Of a stretch of DNA of 64,000 nucleotides, positions 11,133 to 21,723 are shown piece by piece. Every line of letters begins with the position of its first letter. Positions within the stretch are counted from its first letter, which is position 1. Source of the stretch: Brucella cytisi (lineage in GTDB: Bacteria > Pseudomonadota > Alphaproteobacteria > Rhizobiales > Rhizobiaceae); the NCBI GenBank assembly GCA_012103075.1, contig JAAVLQ010000003.1:558001-622000 (forward strand), read 5' to 3'. The notes beneath the pieces were generated by a model. That model was not told the DNA's origin, made no database searches, and saw only the letters and a program-made list of their open reading frames with translations. Both the position numbers and the translations under genes were made by a program.

Positions 11133-11638
11133 TGGAACAGCAGGCGAAGCTCGATCAAATAACCGAAATTGCATTGCGCTCGCTTGGCGATATAGCAACA
11201 CCTGACCCTGTCTCACGGATACCCCGGACATGGGGATGGGGATTGCTCGCCTCAATACTGTTCGTACTCGTTCTGGTCTATTTTATGATCTGGTACAAGC
11301 GGTGGCGAAGGAACGCTTATCGACGTGAAGCTCTACAAGAGCTGAACGCGATAAAAATTCAGTTCCAGAATCACGATCAACGATACCTTGCAGCCACCGC
11401 TTTGGCTGAGCTCGTAAAGCGGGTCGCCATAGCGTCTTGGTCAAGACGCAGTGCAGCAGCACTTTCGGGTGGAGACTGGGTAAAATTTCTCGCTGCCCAC
11501 GATGGAACAGATATTAGCGGCTCACTTTCCCGGTTTTTGAACGATCTGGAGTACCAAGCCAAACCTGAACCTGTTTTTGACGATTTCAATGTAATCGTCA
11601 ATTACACAAGCAAGTGGATAGAGAGACATAATGTATGA
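11111..11638 (+). CDS. DUF4381-type membrane protein of the Bat operon
   Basis: Starts MASAEAVVEQQAKLDQITEI. One transmembrane helix follows (GWGLLASILFVLVLVYFMIW), then a basic KRWRRNAYRREAL and a soluble domain (ALAELVKRVAIASWSRR, LSGGDWVKFLAAHDG). This is the usual shape of the small DUF4381 protein placed between DUF58 and the first VWA gene. Intact frame of 175 residues. The stop overlaps the next start. Role inferred from position only. Confidence 0.7.
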   Translation: MASAEAVVEQQAKLDQITEIALRSLGDIATPDPVSRIPRTWGWGLLASILFVLVLVYFMIWYKRWRRNAYRREALQELNAIKIQFQNHDQRYLAATALAELVKRVAIASWSRRSAAALSGGDWVKFLAAHDGTDISGSLSRFLNDLEYQAKPEPVFDDFNVIVNYTSKWIERHNV

Positions 11639-12621
11639 GCTCGACTTTCCTCTAGCTCTACTGCTACTCCCATTGCCATTTCTGATATGGTGGCTAATTC
11701 CACCTTATCACGAAACGTCTGTTTCGATCCGATTGCCATTCTTCACGCAGGTTACCGACGCTGTTGGTATTGAACCCAATCAAGGGTCGGTCATTCGGCG
11801 AAGAACCACCCCGCATTTACTCGTGGATTTCCTTTGCTGGTGCCTGATTGTGGTCGCACTTGCGCGTCCTCAGTTTGTCGAGCCTCCCTGACAAAAACCG
11901 AACCGCAGCGTGATATCCTGTTGGCACTGGACCTGTCCCAATCAATGGATACACGAGATTTTGCGGATTCGGACGGGAATCTTGAAGCTCGCGTGAATGC
12001 AGTGAAGTCGGTGGTGGCAGATTTTGTAACCGGGCGTCCCACAGATCGGCTTGGTATAGTTGCGTTTGGGGATGCTCCCTATCCGCTGGCACCGTTTACG
12101 ATGGATCACGAGCTTGTTCAAACAATCATTCAAGGATTGCTACGGTATAGCCGGCCCACGTACAGCGTTAGGTGACACCACGGGACTTGCAATTCGCATG
12201 TTCGAGAAAACAGATGTACCCGACAAAGTCCTGATACTTCTGACTGATGGAAACGATACAGCAAGCAAAATGCCCCCGCTAAAGGCTGCCGAAATTGCGA
12301 AAAGTAAAAAGATAGTGGTCCATACAATTGGTATTGGTAATCCCGATGCTACAGGAGAGGAAAAGCTGGATACAGATACCCTCCAGAAAATTGCAAGCAC
12401 GACAGGCGGCAATTATTACTTTGGCGGAGATCAGGAGCAGCTTCAAAAATCTATGACGAACTGGACGGTATTACGCCTCAGGAACAGAAGCAGTTGACCG
12501 GCGCCCCGGGAAGGAATTGTTTGTTTGGCCCCTCGGCACCGCAATCATCCTTATCACCAGCTGGTATCTTGGGGTTAGTACTTTCAGCTTCTTGCGTCGG
12601 AGATACTCGCATGATGTCTGA
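11631..12621 (+). CDS. BatA-like VWA-domain membrane protein (frameshifted)
   Basis: Two N-terminal transmembrane helices (FPLALLLLPLPFLIWWLI and HLLVDFLCWCLIVVALARPQ) flank a short segment. They lead to a von Willebrand A domain with the MIDAS motif D-L-S-Q-S-M-D. The domain continues DRLGIVAFGDAPYPLAPFT, GPRTALGDTTGLAIRMF and LILLTDGNDTASKMPPLKAAEIA. A C-terminal helix (PLGTAIILITSWYLGVSTF) and RRRYSHDV end it at 12621, overlapping the next start. Breaks near 11890, 12150 and 12490. Expected inner-membrane protein with the VWA domain outside, acting with MoxR. It is named after the Bacteroides aerotolerance operon; an aerotolerance role here is not shown. Confidence 0.75.
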
Positions 12622-14166
12622 CTTTCACTTCCTTCGACCTTTGTGGCTTATTGCGCTTGGCGTCCCACCACTTGTCATCTGGCTCGCCCTGCATTCCAGC
12701 GACTTCACTGATCGCTGGAAGCGGGTGGTCGCACCGCATCTGCTTAAAACCTGTTGATCGAGCCTAGTCAGAAAAAAAAACGTAATCTCCCTGTCTTTCT
12801 ATTGTCAGGAGCACTCGCGCTGGCGACAATCGGCGCTGCCGGGCCTACATGGATGCGAGAACCTCCACCATTCGTGACCGACACAGCATCGCTGGTACTT
12901 GTCGTCGATCTTTCGACAACAATGGACGCGACTGATATTTCGCCCAGTCGTATTGAACGCGTAAAGTTGAAGATCCATGATATACTTGCCACGCGGGAAG
13001 GCGCGCGTACCGCGGTAGTCGCTTACTCGGGGACCTCTCACCGGTCGTACCTCTGACGGATGATGTCGATCTAATCCAGACCTACACTGACGCCCTTTCC
13101 ACCCGTATCATGCCAAAGCCGGGAAAAGACACGTCAGCTGCGCTGAAAATGGCCGACGAACTTCTGGTTCGGGACGAGGTACCGTGCACTATCGTTTTGC
13201 TTACTGACGGTATTGAACCTGCAGCGATCAATGCAGCAAAAACATTCAGAGCTCATTGATAGTTCTCGGTGTAGGCACCCGAAAAGGTGGTGTCATCAGG
13301 ACCCCCGACGGAGGTTTCGCCAACGACCTGAGCGGAGGACATCTCAATACTAAGCTCGATGTCGATGCTCTCAAGGATTTTGCCACACAAACGCAAAGCG
13401 ACGTAGCCACCATTACGGAAGATGATGCAGATGTAAAGTGGGTTGCTGAGAATATCCATACGAACTTTTCCCGTCAAACATCCAATCAAGGAGACAGGTG
13501 GCACGACGTAGGTTGGTGGTTCCTCATACCATGCGCAACATTACTCGGATTGTTGTTTCGAAAGGGCTGGATCGTCAAGTTATCGGTGTTTCTGATTACA
13601 CTGCAGATATTCCCTGCCCCACCGGCATCTGCCAATGGATTTGCTGACATGTGGCTCACTCACGATCAACAGGGGCGTATTGCCTATGACCGCAAAGCCT
13701 ATACTGAAGCAGCCAGCCTCTTTGATGACCCGATGTGGCGTGGTATCGCATTCTATCGTGCAGATAACTACCAACAGGCGCTCGAGGCGTTTGCCGCGGT
13801 CGACAGCCCGGAGAGCTGGTACAACCGGGGTAACACATTGCTGCATTTGGCTGATTTCAGTGGTGCAGTCGACGCTTACAATAAGGCTCTCAAGGGTCGC
13901 CCGAATTGGCCGGATGCAATCGCGAACACGGCAATCGCTCAAAAGCTTCTCAAACGACAACAGGATGAGGAAGAAGAACAGCAGCAAGATCCTAATCAGA
14001 AGCCCGATAGTATTGAATTCGATGACAAGGGGAAAAAAAGGCAAGGCTGGCGAGGTGGAAGTAGCCGAACAAACCTCAGAGATGTGGATGAACAATATCA
14101 AGGTCAGTCCGGCTGACTTACTTGCCGGGGAAGTTTTCTCTGGAAGCAGCAAGGGCATCGCAATGA
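12611..14166 (+). CDS. BatB-like VWA protein with TPR region (frameshifted)
   Basis: Starts MMSDFHFLRPLWLIALGVPP (membrane helix). A second helix follows (LPVFLLSGALALATIGAAGP), then a VWA domain with MIDAS D-L-S-T-T-M-D, VVAYSGT, IVLLTDGIEP and LIVLGVGTRKGGVI. Two more helices come next (WWFLIPCATLLGLLF and LSVFLITLQIFPAPP), then TPR repeats (AYDRKAYTEAASLF, WYNRGNTLLHLADFSGAVDA). It ends in a low-complexity EEEQQQ stretch. Breaks near 12750, 13040, 13250 and between 14040 and 14130. With the last repaired, the C-terminus reads KFSLEAARASQ and stops at 14166. This VWA-TPR fusion corresponds to BatB plus BatC-like parts. Confidence 0.75.
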
Positions 14167-15451
14167 CCAGATCCGCAATCGCTTTTTTTTCTCATGCTTG
14201 TTTCAGCCACAACGGCATTCGGTGCAGAGCCCTTCGCGCGCGCCAGCATACATCCCGCCAAACGTATCGTCCCGGGACAGCAGGTCCTTGTTGATATTGA
14301 AATATTCGTTCCGGAGTTCTTCACGTCTCCACCACAGTTTCCCTCTCTGGAGCTTGAAAATGCGGTGGTCTCACTTTCCAAGGAACGTTCTGAAAACATT
14401 ATGGAAACTGTCAACGATGTGAGATTCACAGGCATTCGGAAATCTCTTGCCGTGGTACCGGAAACAGCGGGTGCGTTTACCCTGCCGCCATTCAGAGTTA
14501 CATTTGGTCAGTCCGTGAACGGAACAGCAACCAAGAGTTCGGTAGAAGTCCCTTCTGTTTCATTTAATGTCGAAAATGCCGGGGTGAGCGAAACACCTGC
14601 GGTTATGTTTGCAGCTCGAAACGTAACCTTGCAACAGTCATTCGACCGGGATAGCAAATCACTCCGGGTCGGTGATGCACTGGTGCGAACGATCACGGTA
14701 ACAGCCGAGAATACGCAGGCTATGATGATCCCGCCGCTGAACGTCGGCACTGTTCCTGACCTCAAGCATTACGAGAAGACTCCCTTATTGATGATAATGT
14801 ATCTCTGGGGCGACAGTCTGCGAGCCGAAGAACCGAAGTTCATGTTTACACAGCGAACCGGGAGGGCTCGTACGAGCTTCCAGCAATCAAGTTTGTCTGG
14901 TTCGATGTTTCTTCGGCAACCAGCAGATCATCTGACCTCGCACCCGTTCAGATAACCGTATCTGCAGCCGACACCTCTGCCGGGGAATAGCGCCGCAGCT
15001 ATCGAAACCAGCTCCCGAACCCTTCATTCAACGACAGAAAGCTGCGCTGGTCGTTGTTTCCTGCCTCGTTCTTGCGGGCATAGTTTGGTTATTTAGCTTA
15101 AGTATCCCAAAGCTTCGACACACTTTGAACGTGTTAAGAAAAAAGCATCAATCAACCTATCAGTACAGGTTGAAACTTCTAAGACGCCGGATCAGTTCCG
15201 GCACAGATGAAGAAATCTACTCCGGTTTATACGAGTGGAGCGATTTCCTTGGCTATCCCAACCTAAGCGCGTGGGCAAAGGATGGATCAGATAGATTGCG
15301 CACAGAAGTGGGTAATCTTTCACAATCCCTGTTTGGAACACCGGCGATGCAATTTGATCGAAAGGCGCTGCTTGCAAACATTGAAATTCATCATCATGAG
15401 AAGAGCAGGCCCTCGGCATTGCCACCACTCAACCCGTTCGCGTCGGGATAA
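14163..15451 (+). CDS. BatD-like protein (frameshifted)
   Basis: An exported protein anchored at its C-terminal end. The signal is MTRSAIAFF followed, after a frame break near 14190, by LMLVSATTAFGAEPFARASI. The periplasmic beta-rich part (PGQQVLVDIEIFVPEFFTSP, GIRKSLAVVPETAGAFTLPP) matches BatD 'oxygen tolerance' proteins. Near the C-terminus are a helix (ALVVVSCLVLAGIVWLFSL) and a cytoplasmic tail (KLLRRRISSGTDEEIYSGLY). Further breaks near 14800 and 14990. ATGA overlap with the gene before. It closes the moxR operon; the exchanger gene follows 84 bases later and may be co-transcribed. Confidence 0.7.
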
Positions 15452-15535
15452 AGTTGAATAATGACCATCGTATCGCTTGAAGACTAGAACTATTTCACAG
15501 CTTTCCGCCGTCACTCCCCGGTCAGGATCTTACTC

Positions 15536-17207
15536 ATGTTGTCCTTTATCAATCCTGTTATTGCACTTTTCGGATGTGTCGGCTTTGGCTATCTGGTAGG
15601 TAAAATAAGAGTTGGCCCGATTGAGCTTGGCGGGGTGTGTGGAACACTTTTTTGTAGCGTTGGCTGTTGGCCAATTGGGAGTGCGGATCAGTCCCGACCT
15701 CAAAGACGCTGCTTTTGCCCTTTTTATATATGCACTTGGATTTACTGCTGGTCCCCAGTTTTTTGCCAACATCCGTGGTGGATGGCGCTACGGAATTTTT
15801 CGATACTCGAGATCGTGTGTGTACTGGCGTTACTGGCATTATCCATACTTGTCTTTCGGATGGATATTGGCACAGCGGTGGGTTTATTCGCTGGGTCAGC
15901 AACTGAGTCAGCTGTAATCGGTACTGCCTCGGAGGCCATCGCTCGTCTCGATATGAACGAAGAAACGATCCTCCAGTTACAGGCAAATGTTGCAACGGCC
16001 TATAGTCTCACTTACCTCTTCGGTCTGGTTTCAATAGTTGTTTTACGACGCAGATCGCTCCTTTGATCTTGAAGTCTGACCTGAAACAAGAAGCTCAGCA
16101 ACTTGCACGATCACTCGGATCAACGGATGATGACAACGACCCGGTTGAGGGGTTTCCTGTGTTTGTTGGGCGCGCATTTCGTGCAGGTGGTCTCAGCGGT
16201 CAATCAATTGGGGAGTTTGAACAGAGCCGCAATTGGGCCGTTGCGATTGAGCGCGTGCAACGCGATAGTGAACTTCTGGAAGTATCAGCAGATTTTCGAT
16301 TAAGAGACGACGACATTGTTTTCGTACGCGGACGTCGAAATGCGGTGATAGCCGCTTCCGATCAAATGGGCAAAGAAGTACCAGTACCACAAGGAACTAG
16401 TTTCCAACTGACAATCCGGGACGTCGTTCTGACACGCAAGGAAGCTTTCGGTCGCCAAATCCGTCAGCTCCGGCATATCGCCGATCCCGAATTGCAACGG
16501 GGTATCTTCATCGTAAGCGTGCGGCGTATGGGACAGAGCATCCCTGCTTTATCGGGAACGATTCTGCAACAGGGAGATGTTGTATCGCTCTATGGTGAGG
16601 ATCGAGCCGTATCACGAGCTGCACAGGAACTGGGGAAATTGCTGCCGCATGGGAATAAAACCGACTTCATGTTCACGGGGATCGGCGTCATTGTCGGGCT
16701 CCTCGTAGGCCAGTTAAGTTTCAAGTTCGGAACTCTGGTGCTAACGCTGGGTTCAGGCGGAGGAGCACTGGTGTCCGGTTTGATATTTGGCTGGCTGAAT
16801 ATGCGTCATCCGGTTTTTGGTAAACTACCGCTTGCCGCAGCTGATTTTGCGAAGGATTTTGGTCTGGCTGCGTTCATTGCATCGATCGGTCTCAGTGCGG
16901 GCCCGGACGCAGTTGATCTTGTTAAGAAGTACGGTCTTATTTTACCGTTTCTGGCGGTCCTTGTATCCGTCATACCAGCGACGGTGTCGCTTTTGTGGGC
17001 TCGAAACTGATGAAAATCGAGACTCCTATCCTGTTGGGGGCAATCGCAGGGCAACATTGTAGTACTCCCACTATCAGTGCTCTCGTTTCACGTGCGGGAA
17101 ACTCTATTCCTGTGATTGGCTATACGGTAACCTATGCTATTTCAAATGTGTTGCTTCCTCTCGCGGGTCCGATAGCAGTGGCTCTGGCTTCATTTCTGAC
17201 CGGTTAG
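15536..17207 (+). CDS. AspT/YidE-type exchanger with TrkA-C domains (frameshifted)
   Basis: A polytopic antiporter of about 555 residues of the aspartate:alanine exchanger family. Five hydrophobic segments at each end flank a central soluble region with two RCK/TrkA-C domains (RVQRDSELLEVSADFRLRDD and RQIRQLRHIADPELQRGIFI). Family-typical blocks are ALGFTAGPQFF, GLFAGSATESAVIGTAS, GGGGALVSGLIFGWL-like GSGGGALVSGLIFGWL, GLAAFIASIGLSAGPDAVDL and GNSIPVIGYTVTYAISNVLL. Breaks near 15650, 15790, 16045 and 17000. The substrate is probably an amino or dicarboxylic acid. Its placement after BatD suggests co-expression with the envelope operon. Confidence 0.8.
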
Positions 17208-17794
17208 GACGCGTTTGTGCGGGCATCATCAAGCGGTCGAGTTTCGTGACGATTCAAGTCTTTCTTCAAATATTGGCTGCGCGATTGATGGCCAGAACAG
17301 GAGCATCAGGATTGTCCGTCGATCGAGCTGAGTTGTTCACGTTTACTGGGCTTTATTTGCGTCCGACTCATTTTCTTATCATGCCGCGAGTATAGCTCTC
17401 TAGCCCACCCCATTTTTGGAGTGTTCCGGGATGTCGTCAACATGTCATAATTATCCACCGGTATAGTAGCATTGAAAAGTGTGTGTGCCGCGACTGGCTT
17501 GTGAACCGCCGCAGCCGTAAACTACGGCACCGAAATATCCTCCCGCCAAACTAAAGAATGAAACTTCATCCGGGGAACGGGTGACCGATCAATCGCGGTG
17601 TCGGCGACAGCATTACGCGCGTTGTTCGCACTACCCTTGCGGAAGCAGCCTCATCAGGCGCTTTTTCAGCCCGACAATTCCGCTGACCGGAAAACGTTGG
17701 AAAAGACAAATTCCCGAACGCAGCGCTTCTACAGGCGTCTAATGAGGGTCACCCACGCATGATATTCATCGCTATGCAGGGCCATAACTCGATA
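17208..17794. other. Non-coding or decayed stretch
   Basis: About 590 bases between the convergent exchanger and secreted-protein genes. Short open pieces on the minus strand around 17590-17740 have a coding-like look but no recognised family or start. I see no RNA gene. Confidence 0.4.
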
Positions 17795-18467
17795 CTATCG
17801 ATGTGCAGTAGCCTGTGAGAATGCTACCGCATCAATTTCTCCGTCTTGCACACGATAGACAAGCGACTGTACGGTCTCCACCCCCGTTTGGGCAGTCTGT
17901 TCATTCGAATAGCGGATTAAGCCCTGCTTTACACCAACGCCGAAACGTTTCTTCAGTGCGTCTGGACGATCCTTTAAAGTCGGAACCGGGAGTGAGAGCC
18001 CAGTAAGATCTACCCGAGGAACCTCACATCACGGGGTATGATCTTTAGCTACCTCAGTGGAGACAAAATTGACGAAGTCATCATCATCCTTCTCCTGACT
18101 GTCGGACACGAACCAGATACGTCTCTTTAATCCATCGACATCGAGATCATAACATAGCCGGTCGTACCTTTCCCCATAGCAGTATGCGATTGAACATCTC
18201 CTCCAAAATGGTTTTGTATTTCGGAAATCGTCGTCTTTTCGAGTGAAATCTGCATTACCCCGGCGTTGATCTGGTTTTCAAAAGGCGTATCAAACTGATG
18301 CAAAACCGCCTTGGCCGTTTGCCCTCCAAGCACGAGCGATGGAAAGCCGAAAAGCCCGGTTGCGCCGTTTACAAACTCGGTTGCTCCAAAAAAGCAACCG
18401 ACATTGCAGCAACCAAACCTAGAAAAGAACGATATCTTAAAGACGCTTCCCTGCACATGGCTGTCAT
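17795..18467 (-). CDS. Small secreted protein of unknown family (frameshifted)
   Basis: Not recognised. The start at 18467 follows a CGGGAG site and gives a signal peptide (RYRSFLGLVAAMSVAF). After a frame slip near 18370 it continues FVNGATGLFGFPSLVLGGQT, KAVLHQFDTPFENQINAGVM and LEKTTISEIQNHFGGDVQSH. A second slip near 18160 leads to YDLDVDGLKRRIWFVSDSQE, then an in-frame TGA at 18029. Coding character resumes beyond it (KDRPDALKKRFGVGVKQGLI, QTGVETVQSLVYRVQDGEID) and ends at TAG 17795. The TGA may be a base error or a true truncation. Acidic DDDD run after the WFVSDSQEK segment. Its promoter holds a copy of the 16-bp motif, so it belongs with the sulfatase/Bat set. Confidence 0.5.
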
Positions 18468-18625
18468 ATTCGCAACTCCCGATATAAATGAAGTTAAACA
18501 CCTTTTTGAATTGTCTTTTCCAGCGCAGCTGCGGTTCTCGCGACGAAAACATCGAGTTGCTAATAGTCATTCTTCCTGCGTTCGAAACTATGGCATTGAA
18601 TGATGCCATAGTCCCGCGCACATCA

Positions 18626-18641
18626 AAGTACGTTACGGTAA
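18626..18641. promoter_or_regulatory. 16-bp conserved motif, copy 4 (secreted protein)
   Basis: Exact AAGTACGTTACGGTAA, about 160 bases upstream of the secreted-protein start, in the same orientation relative to its gene as copies 1 and 2. Confidence 0.6.
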
Positions 18642-18873
18642 ATATACCTATACAACTATCGCCGACCCTAATTCACGGTCCACTTGAGTTCTGTTTCGCA
18701 GAAACAGCCGTGGTCGCATATCGACCAAACTGGTACACTGGTAACCGTCTTGTAAGCTATACTGTCAGAAATTGTACGGGGATTGAGGAAACCTTCGATT
18801 GAACTAGGCGGGATGACAGCACATCCTCGGAAGACCAACCAACTCATCGAATATCAGGTCTTTTGTTGCAAAT

Positions 18874-18889
18874 TTACCGTAACGTACTT
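18874..18889. promoter_or_regulatory. 16-bp conserved motif, copy 5 (autotransporter)
   Basis: Exact reverse complement (TTACCGTAACGTACTT) about 150 bases upstream of the autotransporter start. As at 8789/9078, a divergent pair of genes has two outward-facing copies, here 248 bases apart. Confidence 0.6.
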
Positions 18890-19041
18890 ACCCTTTTGCA
18901 CACTCCGTGGTGCCTTTTTTTTTTATTTTAGCTTTCTCGCATCAAATCAGGTTGGATTGTGGTGCGGAGCCAGTCGAAACCAGATCAGGGTAAAGGCATC
19001 CTCCTTGCAAGGTAAAGAGGATAGTCTAGGAGAAGTAGACA

Positions 19042-21653
19042 ATGATCAATAAAAGGAACTGGAGAATATTCCGGACATTCGCCCGGATGGGGCCTTTAGT
19101 TCCTCTAAATCACGTTTAACATTGAAAAATTATCATCGATTTTTATTGTTACAGTCTGTCGCATCCCGGCGCTAGTATGTTGGTCACAGAATCGTGCTTT
19201 GGCAGACTGCGTCGAGACAAGTCCCGGCACCGGTACCTATGATTGCTCCGGTACGGGACCGGTCCAAGCTTTACGGCACAATCGGTAACGATCAATGCTG
19301 ATAGCACAGCTAGTTTCACGAGCGACGTATCAATTACCGGGCGGGGAACCAGCGTGTTGAATAATCGCGGCACCCTCACGAATGGTCTGGTCGCAACCGA
19401 TAATGACAGCTTCCGGCTGAACAACAACGGATTGATCGACGGAAACATTCAATTATATGGCGGCGGAAACAACGTCATAATCAACCGGAAGACGGTACTG
19501 TCCAGAACGGTGTCACAAGTTCGGGGATTCGAACGATACCGTAATAAACCGGGGGTTTTTGCAGGTTCCATAGCCTTGGGTGCAGGGAATGACGATCTGC
19601 AGCTTGTAGCAGGCACGGTCCAGACATCCGTAGATATGGGTCCGGTGACGATAACTTCGTCTGGTTCGTGGGGAATATCGCGGCTACCGTTCAAATGGGC
19701 GAAGGCGATGATGTAGCACGTTTTGGAAACCTCACAGAGGCAAACATGACCGCTGGAAAGCAAATCGATGGCGGGCTGGGACATGACACACTGATCTGGC
19801 AACATACAAGTAATGATGGAGGATATGGCTCGGGTGATCATCCCAGCAACATCGTAAACTGGGAAGAAATCGAGCTGCGAAACGGCTCGCAACTATCATT
19901 TATTTATACCACCGGGAACCTGACGCTTGGAGACGCGGAAACAGGCACAGGGACAATCTCTCTTGACGTTTCCAGTATGATAAATGCCGGCGAATCATAT
20001 GGTTATGGCATTCTACCCCATGACCGTTCGCAGTTGGTCACCGTGAACAACGCCGGCGTCATAAATCTGACTAACGATCAACCCTCCTCGGGTAACTCGT
20101 TACACGACACATTTACCATTCGGGGCAACTATATGGGCCAGAACGGTAAATTGTGGCTTCACAGCTATCTCGGAGGCGATGACTCTCCATCTGACAAACT
20201 GATTATAGACGGTGGCGGGGCGGCGGCTCCACAAACATAATGGTAACGAATGTTGACGGTCCGGTGCCCTGACTGTTGGCAATGGGATTCAGGTTGTTGA
20301 TGCGATCAATAGCGCCACAACAGGTACTCAAGCGTTCTCATTAGGAGGTCCGGTTGCGGCTGGGCCATTTGAATACGGGTTATACCGGGGTGGTATTGTT
20401 CCATCAGCTGACACCGATAATGACTGGTTCTTGCGGAATACTATAACGCCACCATCGCCGCCTTCACCTCCGGGACCTCCCGCACCACCATCGCCGCCTT
20501 CGCCTCCAGCGCCTCCGGCACCTCCTTCACCGCCCTCTCCACCTTCACCCCCGGCCCCTCCTTCGCCTCCCGCACCTCCATCGCCGCCTTCGCCTCCAGC
20601 GCCTCCGGCACCACCGTCACCGCCTTCTCCGCCGTCGCCTCAGCCGGTACCGGTACCGGTACCTAATATAAGGCCCGAGGTGCCGGGTCAGATAGTTGCG
20701 CCACTGGCTGCACAGCGACTGGGTTTGATGACAATGGGGACTTTTCATCAGCGTCGAGGTGATCAGTCATTCTTATCGGGACTAGGCGGACTGGTTTATA
20801 CAGATAGCGCGAACCACACCCAGCCCGGGGTATGGGGCAGAGTTTTTGGTGCGCATAGTGAGCTCGGTGCTGAAGGAAAACTGGGTAATGCCGGTTACAA
20901 AATCGGCCCGGAGTTCGATGGCAATTACTGGGGACTACAGCTTGGCACCGATTTGCTGGGTGTTGAACACGATAACGGCGTCGTCGACCGGTTCGGCCTG
21001 TTTTATACCCATGCAGAAGCCTCCGGTGACATCAGCGGCAATATTCTTGGCGGTATAAGCCTTGCTGCTGGCGAACTGAATTTGAATGAAGACAGCATCG
21101 GAGCATACTGGACCAGAATTGCTCCAAGTGGGTGGTATCTCGATGTAGTAGCCAAATATGGCTGGTTGAACGGAAGCAGTGAATCCAGACGCGGCATAGG
21201 TTCGGATGTGGATGGCTCAAGCTTTGCGGCATCTGTGGAAACCGGTCGACCTTTTGAACTCTCGGAAGGCTGGGCACTTGAGCCACAGGCACAATTGATA
21301 TGGCAGCATATCAACATCGATGACGCAAATGACCAGTTCTCAGATGTCACGCACGATTCATTTGATGCGGTGACGGGTCGGATAGGTGCACGGTTTGAAT
21401 ATACGGAGGGGTTCGGCAAAGCTCATGTCGGATTAAACCTTTGGCACGGTTTCTCTGCAGACAGTGTGGTAAAATTCAACGACACGCCGTTCGTGAGTGA
21501 GATCGGGGAAACCCGCTCGATATCAACGTTGGAGGATCTTACGCCTTTAACGAGAACGTATCTGCTTTCGGAGATGTGAGTTATTCGTTCGATGTCGATG
21601 GAAACAAGGCCGAAACATTTGCTGGTGAAGTGGGCTTGAGAATTAAATGGTAA
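19042..21653 (+). CDS. Autotransporter with proline-rich stalk (frameshifted)
   Basis: A type V secretion protein. An ATG at 19042 has an AGGAGA site; the signal region is broken by a slip near 19110, and the mature part begins after ALA at LADCVETSPGTGTYDCSG. The passenger is a repetitive beta-helix (SVTINADSTASFTSDVSITG, VLNNRGTLTNGL, GNDDLQLVAGTV). A stalk of PPSPP/PAPP repeats follows (about 20445-20660). The C-terminal beta-barrel starts near GVWGRVFGAHSELG (WGLQLGTDLLG, FGLFYTHAEASG, GWYLDVVAKYGWLNG, GARFEYTEGFGKAHVGLNLW). It ends, after a slip near 21520, in VGLRIKW with a terminal aromatic residue as barrel proteins require. Other slips near 19265, 19650 and 20225. Probably a surface adhesin or enzyme carrier; the ligand is unknown. 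Confidence 0.85.
20481..20660 (+). repeat. Imperfect 90-bp tandem repeat coding the Pro-rich stalk
   Basis: Two units of about 90 bases, beginning at 20481 and 20571, share most bases and encode alternating PPSPP, PAPP and SPPAPP segments. Smaller 9-base units are nested within. Immediately after is a GGTACC-rich triplet (20645-20663) encoding PVPVPV. Such repeats can slip and change stalk length. Confidence 0.75.
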
Positions 21654-21664
21654 GCGGACGGGCT

Positions 21665-21688
21665 GCTGGCAATCCATCGATTGCCAGC
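21665..21688 (+). terminator. Hairpin after the autotransporter
   Basis: Perfect 10-bp stem GCTGGCAATC / GATTGCCAGC with a 4-base loop, 11 bases after the stop. It is followed by a weak T-containing tract (GCTCGTTTC). Likely terminator. Confidence 0.6.
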
Positions 21689-21723
21689 GCTCGTTTCAAA
21701 AGCAAACGGCGGTGGATTCCCGG

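Noticed and set aside
20431-20665. Proline-rich low-complexity run could be a CRISPR or non-coding satellite
   Set aside because: It stays in frame with the autotransporter on both sides and encodes a PPSPP stalk; there are no unique spacers.
21003-21419. Long minus-strand frame opposite the autotransporter barrel
   Set aside because: Antisense shadow of a well-supported coding region with no start signal or family.
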